NCBI RefSeq assembly: GCF_000764305.2 | Contig: NW_025936059.1 | Coordinates: forward strand, 186,001-250,000 | DNA: 64,000 nucleotides | From: Hyalella azteca | Lineage: Eukaryota > Arthropoda > Malacostraca > Amphipoda > Hyalellidae | Direction: 5' to 3' | Shown: positions 27,401-33,124 of the stretch, piece after piece | Numbering within the stretch: position 1 is the stretch's first letter | How the letters are laid out: every line of letters begins with the position of its first letter | The notes under the pieces: generated by a model | The model's input: only the letters and a program-made list of their open reading frames with translations | Database searches by the model: none | Told to the model about the DNA's origin: nothing | Position numbers and translations under genes: made by a program

Positions 27401-28928
27401 TGCACAATATCCAGCAATCAGTGTTGCAGTTCTTGAATCTAAATCTTTCTATATGACCGAACCGTTTGCGTTTGTAATAATGCAATTATTTTTTATTGAA
27501 TTTCGGATTTTGTTGCATTCTCGCGCTTTAAACGATATTTTTGATGATTATATACCAAATATAACTCAAGAACAAAGTTCAGCGTGAGCGACAGCAAAAA
27601 AGAATTGCAAACGATTGAAAATGGATCAAAGTGACCGAAATATATTGAAACATAAACATATTCACCATCCAGGTTGATAAGGAAATAAATTTCAAAGCAA
27701 TTTTAACAATTTTCGCAGAAAATGATTACTTGGTGCAGAGCGTGCAGCTGATGCAGAGCATGCAGCTGATGCAGAGCGTGCAGCTGATGCAGAGCGTGCA
27801 CCTGATGCAGAGCGTGCAGCTGATGCAGAGCGTGCACCTAAGGTTAGATATTGCATCAATTCTTCAACCTCGTTTTTTCGACGCATAAACTTCTATTCAT
27901 CAATGCCTCCGCTAACATTAAATATTCGTACAGCTTCGATTTATCGATACATCAGATCAGGTTTATAAATGCATTAGTCGCCATTTATTACCGTTCCAAC
28001 TCTTGTCGGGGTAAGAAATTGTGTAACATTTTATAATGTTAAATGATCGACTAGATTAAGAAAACTCGGCGAGCAGATTCCAAAACATGGCTTCAAAACT
28101 TACGGAATGAAGATTTACTATCCAGTCAAACCCAGGATATTGCGACAAATCTCTAAACCTACCCTTAATTTCTCGATAAACTGTAGCTACAGGTATTCAA
28201 CATCCACTTATTCAACGTCAACTGAATTTCCAGCGTAATAAATTCAGCGCCATGTGTCTTGATATGAAGCCACCAAGAGTCAATAAATCACATGAAACCC
28301 TTGCTGTAGTTTATTAATCTTTGCTTATTATTCACTTATATTGTTTGATTTATTGAGCTGCATGGCTATTAATTTTTCTCCATCTTAGGCTTAATAATAA
28401 TTTCTCTCCGTCTTAAACTTGCATCCAAGAAAAATTTCTCAAAATAATAAGAAAAATGTCAAAAATTTGAGCTTGTCATTTAATCCAATATAATAATTTA
28501 CAGTCGGAAATTTTCCTCACGCGTAATCCGCTAATTGGTTAACAAAATGCCGCTAACGTTATTACAGCCTAAACATTTTTAGGACAATTTTGTATGAACA
28601 TATTTACCACTTCAACCATTAGTACATTTTTCAGTCGGAAGAAAATTTTCCGTCTAAACTCATTAGTACATACAGGTACAGTCGGGCGAGAAACACATTA
28701 GTACTCACCGGTACAGTTGGGCGAGAAACACATTAGTACTCACCGGTACAGTCGGGCGAGAAACACATTAGTACTCACCGGTACAGTCGGGCGAGAAACA
28801 CATTAGTACTCACCGGTACAGTCGGGCGAGAAAGGCGCTACATCAGCCACTGCTGTCCCGCCCAGCGTACAGATGAGGGTGAGGAGACCGAGGGTAGCCC
28901 TCACATCGCTGTTGCGTGTCGCAGTCAT
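2974..28928 (-). CDS. Secreted multidomain mucin/sushi protein, 17 coding exons (3' end not found)
   Basis: Chained by hand from acceptor/donor sites and splice phase; every junction joins in an open frame, giving about 1,205 codons. Order of the product: signal peptide (residues 1-28), Cys-rich segment (about 39-100), a galactose-binding/discoidin-like segment (about 105-310, ending in VRLKMELIGC), Cys-bearing segments (310-490), a Thr/Ser mucin exon (489-840) with a polybasic RKRKRS site near residue 641, a Cys-rich piece (841-893), two sushi/CCP-like modules (about 894-970 and 971-1058), and a Thr-rich segment (1058-1205) that continues past a phase-1 donor. The signal peptide and O-glycosylation-type repeats imply an extracellular or surface protein; its ligand is unknown. 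I recognise no named orthologue. Exon 2 exists in two copies. Tandem arrays cover many of its splice sites. The least certain joins are exon 6 to 7, exon 13 to 14 and exon 15 to 16. Confidence 0.7.
3757..3855 (-). CDS. Exon 16: second half of sushi module 2
   Basis: Proposed acceptor TCTAGAG|CC (phase 1), donor GCATAA|GTGCGT (phase 1). Encodes ACRFLVSCTVTVLPQCQAGG then TWSLNISDPAPCI; the G-G-T-W-S...P-A-P-C end matches the sushi consensus strongly. A different acceptor (CTGCCGCAG|TGT) in the same frame is possible, so the 5' border is less certain than the 3' one. Confidence 0.5.
3831..4250. repeat. About 122-bp tandem array linking exons 15 and 16
   Basis: GTGCAGCTCA starts at 3831, 3953, 4075 and 4212. 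Units share GACAGGCTCTAGACATGATT and GGGCGCGCATAATGCTATT. The donor TATCCTG|GTAAGAAT of exon 15 is mirrored in the other units as TATCCTC|GTAAGAAT and AATATTG|GTAGAAAT. Confidence 0.88.
4205..4369 (-). CDS. Exon 15: first half of sushi module 2
   Basis: Acceptor TTTGTTACAG|TGATG (phase 1), donor TATCCTG|GTAAGAAT (phase 1). Encodes MCKVPDQTLAPHLRYNGLTQ, PDMGYGAPASPYALPGAQ and a tail ending LHYP. An internal CAG|GTCGGT is a possible alternative donor. Its last 80 or so bases are related to the 122-bp units that fill the interval to exon 16. Confidence 0.5.
5035..5248. repeat. 47-bp tandem array beside exon 14 donor (4 units)
   Basis: GATAATGTTACTGA recurs at 5077, 5124, 5171 and 5218. The array ends roughly 10 bases inside the intron after the exon 14 donor and, unlike the others, does not include it. 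Confidence 0.9.
5260..5359 (-). CDS. Exon 14: second half of sushi module 1
   Basis: Acceptor AACATTTCAG|GCTTCC, donor GCGTGT|GTGAGTAC (phase 1). Encodes ASTYPATLSSGCGCDMRWTY and then a stretch ending LPPCV; the C..W......LPPC pattern is the classic end of a sushi/CCP domain. A 47-bp tandem array begins about a dozen bases after the donor. Confidence 0.6.
5901..6018. mobile_element. Short element with 13-bp inverted ends
   Basis: AGCGCATTTTCTC at 5901 and its inverse GAGAAAATGCGCT ending at 6018, enclosing a GACG/GACA microsatellite (5936-5972). It lies immediately inside the intron after exon 13. An end of another copy appears right after the N at 22634. Confidence 0.6.
6025..6152 (-). CDS. 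Exon 13: first half of sushi module 1
   Basis: Acceptor GTCGTTCCAG|TTGTG (phase 1). Encodes FVNCSSSVPSAAPTNGTREW then DGSVRHDSSMKFTCPADHFF, which has the CCP layout of Cys, Pro-rich turn, N-G, then a strand ending in a second Cys. The donor is either GCAGGT|GTTTTT (end 6025, phase 0, joins exon 14) or GCAG|GTGTTT (end 6027, phase 1, leads to a stop). A small inverted-repeat element starts within 7 bases of this donor. Confidence 0.55.
6319..6680. repeat. 92-bp tandem array over exon 12 donor (4 units)
   Basis: ACTCACAGACGCAGCCATGG begins at 6338, 6430, 6522 and 6614 with a regular 92-bp step. Each unit contains the last 45 or so bases of exon 12 and the donor GTCT|GTGAGT. Past the first donor the frame reads TGT GAG TGG and then leaves the exon unit; in the other units GTGAGTAG supplies a stop. 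Confidence 0.92.
6620..6779 (-). CDS. Exon 12 (160 nt), Cys-rich
   Basis: Acceptor GCATTGCAG|GTGTATCC, donor GCGTCT|GTGAGT (phase 1). Encodes VYPSTTGPGRAVGTEDRISC, KCPHITALNASNAEPL and VCQPDFSYYPNTFHGCV: five cysteines including C-K-C. Both splice sites of this exon are copied in flanking tandem arrays: the donor four times in a 92-bp unit, the acceptor three times. Confidence 0.7.
6775..7024. repeat. Tandem units over exon 12 acceptor (3)
   Basis: TGCAATGCGAAATAT starts at 6781, 6843 and 6937; each minus-strand copy restores TTTCGCATTGCAG|GTGTA. The true exon uses the copy at 6779. Confidence 0.85.
7250..8305 (-). CDS. Exon 11: Thr/Ser mucin domain with polybasic site
   Basis: Acceptor TCTTTTTCTAG|TTAATTTGC, donor TCTGAA|GTAAGC; 352 codons, phase 0 on both sides. 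It opens LICSGTTNLVTSADPTSSAD, then runs through a hexapeptide array of the type TTSADT (18-bp units, a dozen or so), a basic island SSGRKRKRSVTD, a second Thr/Pro/Ser block of TDPTSTTSTT type, and a Cys-bearing end (SSRCVPGPP, then DEPLCNSSTIIG). Such tracts are O-glycosylated in mucins; RKRKR|S fits the furin R-x-K/R-R rule. Long open frames on the other strand here are shadows of the repeat. Confidence 0.75.
7920..8220. repeat. 18-bp coding minisatellite in exon 11
   Basis: GTCGTGTCGGCTGAAGTT units, many perfect, encode the TTSADT repeat on the minus strand. Confidence 0.9.
8826..9120. repeat. 148-bp duplication over exon 10 donor
   Basis: ACCGAGACGCAGAGGTAATA at 8931 recurs at 9079; the downstream intron sequence (CACTGAAACGTGAA) is shared as well. 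The distal copy holds the last bases of exon 10 and a matching CTCG|GTTCGT. Confidence 0.85.
9081..9194 (-). CDS. Exon 10 (114 nt)
   Basis: Acceptor TTTTGTCAG|GTCCTG, donor GTCTCG|GTTCGT; phase 0 on both sides (38 codons). Encodes VLKRVIEGSHHSTCPNQTLE then LYRKLVSYHNESYYLCVS. The last 40 or so bases plus the donor are duplicated 148 bp downstream. Confidence 0.6.
10249..10416. repeat. 45-bp tandem array over exon 9 donor
   Basis: The motif ATTAACCCCGAAGGA recurs at 10261, 10306, 10351 and 10399. On the minus strand each unit restores TTC(C/G)GG|GTTAAT, i.e. the exon 9 donor. Reading past the first donor gives GTT AAT ATA TGA. Confidence 0.9.
10405..10551 (-). CDS. Exon 9 (147 nt)
   Basis: Acceptor TATGGCAG|ATTATTATG, donor TTCGGG|GTTAAT; phase 0 on both sides (49 codons). 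Encodes IIMGNNGTINCQPASVAATM and then a stretch with three N-glycosylation sequons (NGT, NYS, NAS) and a second Cys. The donor has GTTAAT rather than GTRAGT and is the last element of a 45-bp tandem array that repeats it three more times downstream. Confidence 0.6.
10654..10873. mobile_element. 220-bp MITE with long terminal inverted repeats
   Basis: Left end CCTACACTGTTAGAAAAAA, right end its inverse. The arms extend about 55 bp with mismatches and both contain GTGGCCGGTCG. No coding capacity. Confidence 0.85.
11282..11395 (-). CDS. Exon 8 (114 nt)
   Basis: Acceptor CCACATCAG|ATCACTG, donor GAAGCG|GTCAGC; phase 0 on both sides (38 codons). Encodes ITEELYYGPKIASLPLGRAP then DPASCSTVSPPTCATQEA, with two cysteines. 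Confidence 0.6.
11897..12144 (-). CDS. Exon 7 (248 nt), end of discoidin-like segment
   Basis: Acceptor TATATCAG|AATC (alternative GGTGAG|G at 12081/12080), donor ATCACG|GTCAGT (phase 0). Encodes a segment reaching NPVRLKMELIGCRYDE, which matches the typical C-terminal strand of F5/8 type C domains (R-L-E-L-x-G-C), then YGCYLFSTAQVFQEP and a Thr-rich stretch. Confidence 0.6.
12476..12600 (-). CDS. Exon 6 (125 or 135 nt)
   Basis: Acceptor ACGACACAG|GTCC. Encodes SKPSDSSAPEAIPVAFGNAS and then YVRIPVRRF, reminiscent of the ARYVRI strand of discoidin domains. Two donors are possible: GTGTGG|GTAATC (end 12476, phase 1), which joins exon 7 in frame at its best acceptor, and TT|GTAAGT (end 12466, phase 2), a stronger consensus that would need a weaker exon 7 acceptor at 12081. 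I chose the first on phase. Confidence 0.55.
12868..12952. repeat. TATTATGTA microsatellite
   Basis: Runs of TATGTATTATTATGTATTA-type sequence in the intron between exons 5 and 6. Confidence 0.8.
13406..13551 (-). CDS. Exon 5 (146 nt)
   Basis: Acceptor TTGTCCGCAG|ATACGC, donor TACTC|GTGAGC (phase 2). Encodes IRFNHSILVRYIDVWRQDES and then a Tyr/Asn-rich strand region. The sequence xFTIRFNxSIxVRYIDVWR resembles the central strands of F5/8 type C and fucolectin-type galactose-binding domains, where a receptor loop is followed by a strand of the type V.sI.v..R; this is a resemblance only. Confidence 0.7.
14151..14302 (-). CDS. Exon 4 (152 nt)
   Basis: Acceptor GTCACAG|GTGTCGG, donor TTCACA|GTGAGA (phase 0). 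Encodes VGLCRGNLIHGASGHLHPDM followed by a segment ending FKADNPFT. Reading on past the donor gives a stop after about four codons, which supports the donor. A 41-bp tandem array begins about 25 bases upstream of the acceptor. Confidence 0.7.
14325..14552. repeat. 41-bp tandem array upstream of exon 4 acceptor
   Basis: Units of TTAACACGTTTCAGCGCCAG plus a GATGTAATAGAGAAAAAGAGA tail, later units losing the tail. A single N at 14466 lies inside, so copy number in the assembly is not reliable. Confidence 0.9.
14855..15170. mobile_element. Diverged repeat family (copy 1)
   Basis: Contains TTCATGCATTGTCTCTGACT, a GTGTTAAATATCGATTATAA block and GTGAAGTTAAAGAGAAGTGT. Related copies, partly inverted, are at 31540-31735, 32090-32290 and 32330-32640. 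Confidence 0.6.
15171..16727. other. Intron sequence, no gene seen
   Basis: No exon with good splice signals that would fit the phase of exons 3 and 4 was found, and no repeat stands out apart from short direct repeats such as CATAGATGATCA at 15588-15612. Confidence 0.4.
16728..17971 (-). mobile_element. Tc1-type DNA transposon, degraded
   Basis: Ends show an imperfect inverted repeat, ATAAGGGAAACACC at the left and ATAAGCGAAACCCC read inward from the right. On the minus strand a transposase core remains: GTINIRDYLVILED, then FQDDNAQLH, matching the second catalytic Asp of Tc1 (FQQDNAPxH). After a frameshift PPQSPDLNIIEHLW gives the final catalytic Glu of the DDE triad. Stops, shifts and a short local triplication of GAGGGACCAATTCTGG (about 17290-17395) disable it. 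It lies in the intron between exons 3 and 4 of the minus-strand gene. Confidence 0.85.
16908..17123 (-). pseudogene. Tc1 transposase catalytic-core fragment
   Basis: A 71-residue open stretch with NIRDYLVILEDQVHPMVQ and AIFQDDNAQLHIAG. The usual SPDLN motif is one frame away, showing a frameshift at about 16925. It is not functional as it stands. Confidence 0.8.
17972..18540. other. Intron sequence, nothing recognised
   Basis: No repeat or coding signal identified. Confidence 0.4.
18552..18670 (-). CDS. Exon 3 (119 nt)
   Basis: Acceptor TATACCGCAG|A, donor ATAGAAG|GTGGGC. Enters phase 2 and leaves phase 1. Encodes KSTADVKASAGCEDVYINKK and then LFVQAPYLTQHGYLICDIE, with two cysteines. Together with exons 4-7 it looks like a beta-sandwich ectodomain. 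Confidence 0.7.
18671..20160. other. Intron between exons 2 and 3
   Basis: Apart from the MITE at 19686-19828 I see no structure; short open frames here have no recognisable motif. Confidence 0.4.
19686..19828. mobile_element. MITE, single copy of the 1710 family
   Basis: Starts GGGCCCATACTTTCAAAA and ends TTTTTTGAAAGTA; the middle matches the 1710-1968 units on the opposite strand (ATTGGTGGATTTTGCTTGAA). Confidence 0.7.
20242..20425 (-). CDS. Exon 2, copy A (184 nt)
   Basis: Acceptor TGTGCGCAG|ACTCC; donor ACTGG|GTGAGTCTG. It enters in phase 1 and leaves in phase 2, joining exon 1 as a GAC codon and exon 3 as GGA. It encodes a small Cys-rich segment (FCRITDAQCLELCAGQ, then TYTCTCSNDT); the CLELCA followed by C-x-C is loosely like a WSC-type module but too short to assign. 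A near-identical copy B lies 504 bp away. Because 184 is not a multiple of three, both copies cannot be spliced in series without a frameshift. Confidence 0.7.
20746..20929 (-). CDS. Exon 2, copy B (184 nt, alternative or duplicated)
   Basis: Same acceptor, donor and length as copy A, offset by 504 bp. The two coding differences I can see (TCT CCT against TCT CCC, and GGC ACC against GGC ACT) are both synonymous, so the encoded peptide is identical. Either copy gives an open frame between exons 1 and 3. It may be a very recent duplication, a mutually exclusive exon pair, or two haplotypes assembled in tandem. Confidence 0.6.
21171..23986. other. First intron, no gene seen
   Basis: AT-rich. 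A single N at 22634 is followed directly by GAGAAAATGCGCT, the terminal repeat of the 5901 element. Short open frames at 21662-22254 and 23723-23908 have no motif I recognise. Confidence 0.45.
23987..24556 (-). mobile_element. Internally deleted DNA transposon (mariner/Tc-like)
   Basis: Terminal inverted repeats TACAGGGTGATTAA and, at the right, the inverse of TACAGGGTGATTCACT. The 138-residue minus-strand frame (24044-24460) starts MHWTSEQRAFTVEEYFSNDR, the helix-turn-helix start common to a group of arthropod mariner-like transposases, then jumps straight to a C-terminal part, WPDRSPYLVSCDILFGYLES and RTLPHQKNNIRQAIVNIPV. The catalytic middle is missing, so it is non-autonomous. Confidence 0.8.
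25050..25210 (+). pseudogene. Possible reverse-transcriptase fossil
   Basis: The frame reading APGPDKVPAVLLNK then a stop resembles the APGPDxIPxxLLK motif near the start of non-LTR reverse transcriptases. It is too short and broken for more. Confidence 0.3.
25211..26743. other. First intron, nothing recognised
   Basis: An 80-residue open frame at 25581-25823 has no motif I know and no splice context in a consistent phase. Confidence 0.4.
26748..26851. repeat. Two copies of a 52-bp direct repeat
   Basis: ACTCTGTCATTCC(A/G)CGACTG followed by CAACCCTGGA(C/T)ATTCATGG, twice in tandem. Confidence 0.85.
27243..27428. repeat. 33-bp minisatellite
   Basis: CCAGCAATCAGTGTAGCAGT plus GTCTGCACAATAT, about six copies, some shortened. 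Because 33 is a multiple of three it keeps a 158-residue frame open (27111-27587, repeating SNQCSSVCTIS), but nothing else supports a gene. Confidence 0.9.
27733..27842. repeat. 18-bp minisatellite
   Basis: About six units of GCAGCTGATGCAGAGCGT. Confidence 0.9.
28661..28835. repeat. 35-bp tandem array over exon 1 donor (5 units)
   Basis: Units start at 28661, 28696, 28731, 28766 and 28801. The last unit carries the true exon 1 end and donor; the next three repeat CTGTACCG|GTGAGTAC exactly, and the first has GTACCT|GTATGT. Extending the exon past the first donor reads GGT GAG TAC TAA. Confidence 0.9.
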
Positions 28929-28944
28929 AACACTGACAGCAGCT
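28814..28944 (-). CDS. Exon 1: start codon and signal peptide
   Basis: An acceptor (pyrimidine-rich, ending ACTTTACAG) precedes 28944, then 16 bases of leader, then ATG at 28928. The first residues MTATRNSDVR are followed by a hydrophobic run ATLGLLTLICTLGGTAVA and then DVAPFSPDCT, a classical signal peptide with cleavage probably after AVA. The donor ACCG|GTGAGTAC is at 28814/28813, phase 1. The acceptor upstream of the ATG means a further non-coding 5' exon should exist at higher coordinates. Confidence 0.75.
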
Positions 28945-29508
28945 CTGTAAAGTTAGGAAATTCTTTCTGTTCGCATTTCTTACTTGTTGTATAACGATGT
29001 TTGATTAATTTTACGCAGTCGCGAATTGTGGTTTTACACGGCAAATAAAATTATTTAATTCATTAATAATGATCAATTATAAATTAACAACCTTCGAGTA
29101 CATGCATAGCCATGATATTTATATCTATGCACTTTTCCCTTTTTAGGATTGAAAAAGCTTGAAATTGAAAACATTAGAAAAGTACTACGGCACCTATAAA
29201 AAAAACACTTTTAATTTGCATGATTACACCGTCGATATGAAATACTCTTAACAGTCTAGCTGAACCCAGAGAAGTTCACTATATCTTTTATCATTTCTCT
29301 CTTATTCAAATACATTTATGAACTGTTAGGTTCAAACTGAGAGATGTAATTTTCGACTTTCAAAATTACTCGCTCAAACGAGTACAAGTTTCACGGCAGC
29401 CGTTTTCTTATAAATAACAGATTTTCTAGCATATATTGTGAAGTCTGTTCCTGAGATTTAACTGACCTCTTATAATGTGTTTATTGTTCATTTCAAAACA
29501 TTGCCCGT
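28945..29508. other. 5' flank or intron upstream of exon 1
   Basis: No promoter can be assigned here because an acceptor site sits just upstream of the start codon; the transcription start should lie further right. Confidence 0.4.
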
Positions 29509-29692
29509 GTAAAGGACTTTCTTATAGTCTAGTCCTTTGTGAACTTTGTTTGGCTATTGTACTGATAAGTTATTAATAAGTTATTGGTAGTGATACGCCA
29601 TCATGACAGGATAAGAACGAATTCTCCATGACGTACGCAATGGAATAGCCAAACAAAGGTCCAAAGGACTAGACTATAAGAAAGTACTTTAC
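29509..29692. mobile_element. Foldback element with 49-bp arms
   Basis: Left arm 29509-29557 and right arm 29644-29692 are inverted copies with about three mismatches (shared core AAAGGACTAGACTATAAGAA); the loop is about 86 bp. Confidence 0.85.
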
Positions 29693-29809
29693 AGTTTCGA
29701 ATAGTTTGCGTTCTTCTGGTACTATACAGGCATCTATGGTCCCATACCGATACTCTGGCGCATCAGAAATTGACTACGTCTAGTACACTAATTCTACTTC
29801 TGAAAAATC

Positions 29810-30180
29810 CAGGAAATGGAAAATGGCGGCTACAGTCCGATTTAGAAAATTTGAAACCATTTTCACTAATGATGATCCAGAGAAATGGAAAATGGCGGCT
29901 ACAGTCCGATTTAGAAAATTTGAATTAGAAAATTTGAAGCCAGTTCACTAATGATGGTCGCTATACATATACATATATTGACAAAATATCATTCAAATGT
30001 ATATAAGTAAATTACTATTGCAAACCTAAGATCACGAGTGCATTGGCGGCTACAGTCCGATTTAGAAAATTTGAAGCCAGTTCACTAATGATGGTCGCTA
30101 TACATATAATTGACAAAATATCATTCAAATGTATATAAGTAAAATACTATTGCAAACCTAAGATCACAAGTGCATTTGTT
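29810..30180. repeat. Nested direct repeats
   Basis: GGCGGCTACAGTCCGATTTA occurs three times (about 29825, 29894, 30045). The last two belong to a duplication running through TCAAATGTATATAAGTAAA to ACCTAAGATCAC. Confidence 0.85.
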
Positions 30181-31539
30181 TTGGACGAGTGTCGCCAAAA
30201 GTTACGTCGAAACTTCCTTCGCAGTAATCGATTAAATCGATAATTAGTGATAAAAATATTCAAGATGAACATTGAACATAACTTAAGTATGCAAGGACAA
30301 TATCTCATGTCAAGGGCTGGGCGTGCTACTGTAAATATTAAGCGACCTGAAGTGGCTAATTAAGGCCCAGTTTTGTTTAGAAGTTTAATATTAAATTCAT
30401 CGATTGTTTTAATCAATTTAAGATTCATCCATGTGATAATTTTGCTTCGGTAAAATGTTTTTTTCGTGTTCAGGTTTTATTTATTACTCAGATATTTATG
30501 CTTAATTTTCTTACAGTGGCGACCGAACTGCAGGCAATTTTTAAAATTATTTACAAAAGTGCTTTTGCCCAAACTATAAAAAACTGAACTCATCCACGCG
30601 ATTTATAATTACATAAAATTAATTGCATGAAAATTTGTTGACGGTATTTATATAAGAACCGAGACTTTAATTGCAAAAAAGATGACAATTTTTCGCAGCT
30701 ATATTCAGATAACCTATTGTTAAATAATGACTAATATTTAAATGATAAACAGGCTCTGCTGAGAAAGTTAGTCGTGAGACTTCATGGCTGAACCCGGCAC
30801 AGCTTATGACATAGCTTACGGTATAGATTATGGTATAGCTTATAATGTAGCTCACAAGTTATCCGTAGCAGGTTAATCACGGTGTATGGAACGAAAGTTT
30901 CTAAGCTCTGCGACGCGGTAAGGGCACGGTGGTAAAACTACGACTGTACTCATGAAATGATTCACAATGCATATTAGTGTATAGTGAAATATTTATCACA
31001 CGTGCAATAATGTAATGCTTCTCTTATGAAGAACAAACTAGAGGGGACCCTGCGGTCTCCTCAGGGTACAAAGACATGTGAACAAAGGCCATTCCTCTCG
31101 CCATTATCAAACTAAGCCAATTCCAATAACTTGATTAGTAAGTTATTGGTAGTGATTAATAATAACTTTTTCGGCACCATATTTACCCTAACCGATATTG
31201 GTCATGTGTGAGCTAGTAAACAGAGCAAGGAATTCACTGATAGTTGAATAATGTTGACATTTCTATGCTAAATCATCATTCAACGATGATTGAATGTATT
31301 GATTGAATCTATGCTAAATCATTTCAAGACTCTATATTTGCTACGCTTTCAGACTGCAGTTCTGCGAAATTTATACCAAGAGCCAGACTTTGCAGCGAAA
31401 ATTATTATAACTTTTGCTAGATTATTGAATGCATTACGTAATAATTCACTGCAATTCGTTAAAAAATTATCAGTTATAAGATTTGTAGCTGACAAAATTA
31501 TTTTTTCAATTTTTTTAATATAAAAAAAAAATTTTTTTA
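30181..31539. other. No gene seen
   Basis: A short run of TATGGTATAGCTTA-type repeats lies at 30800-30850. Short open frames have no motif. Confidence 0.4.
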
Positions 31540-32640
31540 TTACTTTTTAAAATCATTTATTTTGACATTTGATTCATGCATTGTCTCCAACTTTAAACAA
31601 TTATGCAAAATTTCAGATCGATAAGATAAGTAGAAGTGTGTTAAATTTTGATTACAAGATTTGTAGCAGACAGACAGACAAACAAGAAGTGAAGTTAAAG
31701 AGAAGTGTTGTAAAAAACAGCCCGATTTTCAGCTAAAAACATACTGCCAGAGTTTCAGCTCTATGACCTGGAAGAGTTTCAACTTCATAAACTGCCTGCG
31801 TTCAGCTCTGAAAAGTGGTCTGACTTTCAGCTCTGAAATTGCCTTAGTTTAGTTTAGGCTCTAAAAATTGTCAGAATTTCAGCCTCAAAATTTCCAGCGT
31901 TTAAGGTGTTCAGGAATTGCGACGAGGCGCGACTCTTCGATGTCTTTTTCCGGACAAATTCTGCGATTTAGTTTTTTTCAATTACGTTTGTCGATAAGAA
32001 TTCTTGATCACATGACTACCTTATTAAATTTAAAAAAATTACGGAAAAAAGGAAAATTTGATTTATGCACGGGAACCTACAAATTTACTAGTATATTTTT
32101 ATGACACTTCTCTTTAACTTCACTTCTTGTTGTTTGTTTGTCTGTCTGTCTGTCTGTCTGCTACAAATCTTATAATCGATATTTAACACACTTCTACCTG
32201 TCAAATCAATCTGAAATTTTGCACACTTGCGTAAAGTTGGAGACAATGCATGACTCAATAGACAGAATAAATGATTTTAAGAATTAAAAAAATTTTTGTT
32301 CAATATTAAAAAAAAATAAAAATAATTTCGTCTGCTACAAATCTTATAATCCATATATAACACACTTCTACCTCTCCAATCGATCTGAAATTTGTCACAA
32401 TTGCATAAAGTCAGAGACAATGCATGGATCAGTTGACAGAATAAATAATTTTTGTAACGTACAAAATTTTGATATCTTAAAAAATTTTGAAAAATAATTT
32501 TTTCAATATATGAAAAAAAAATTTGAAAAATGCTTTTTTTAATATTGGAAAATAACATTAGAAATTCATTGTACATGTGTAACATCCAAGACACTGGATT
32601 GTTCAGAAGTGTTGTCATTAAAAAGTAATTTTTAAATGCA
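31540..32640. mobile_element. Inverted pair of a diverged repeat family
   Basis: 31555-31735 and 32095-32285 are inverted relative to each other: GAAGTTAAAGAGAAGTGTTG against CACTTCTCTTTAACTTCACT, each with a GTCTGTCTGT/ACAGACAG microsatellite and TGCATTGTCTCCAACTTTA. A third copy follows at 32330-32460 and matches 14855-15170 in reverse through GTACATGTGTAACATCC. It looks like a non-autonomous transposon hot spot. Confidence 0.6.
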
Positions 32641-33124
32641 TATTATTGAATTATAGGCCCTTTTCTCCACGGACTTGAGCGATTTTATTTCATCTGACAG
32701 CGCTATAGTGTGTGTGTCGCACTCAATGTGTTAAAACTGCTAAATTTTCTGCTCATAAATCAGTCATTAATCACTACATCATTTAATTTTTCTTGCGACA
32801 AGAGGTCAGCATTAAGAACTCTACGTATTTGGGACGTGAAAGGTTCTCATAATCTATATAATGGTTCTCATAATCTACTTAACTGTTATTAAGCTCATGA
32901 CACCAATTGCTACGAATACAAAATCAAACATATCAGGTAACACATCGTAATTTAAATTTCTTAATCAATTATACGACTTAGGGTGGAGGGACGACGAAAC
33001 GTCTGAATGCAATTAAACATTGATAAAGAAACTGATGGTCAGTATCATCCATAGATGTGGCTTAAACAAGAAAATTAATAAATTAAAAAAATTGAGCAGA
33101 TACGCTAATTTTTACCCTAAAAGT

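Noticed and set aside
27111..27587. 158-residue plus-strand frame with SNQCSSVCTIS repeats
   Set aside because: The 33-bp minisatellite keeps the frame open; the flanking parts have no recognisable domain or splice logic.
28661..28835. Regular 35-bp direct repeats resembling a CRISPR array
   Set aside because: Units are contiguous with no unique spacers, the genome is eukaryotic, and the repeats coincide with a splice donor.
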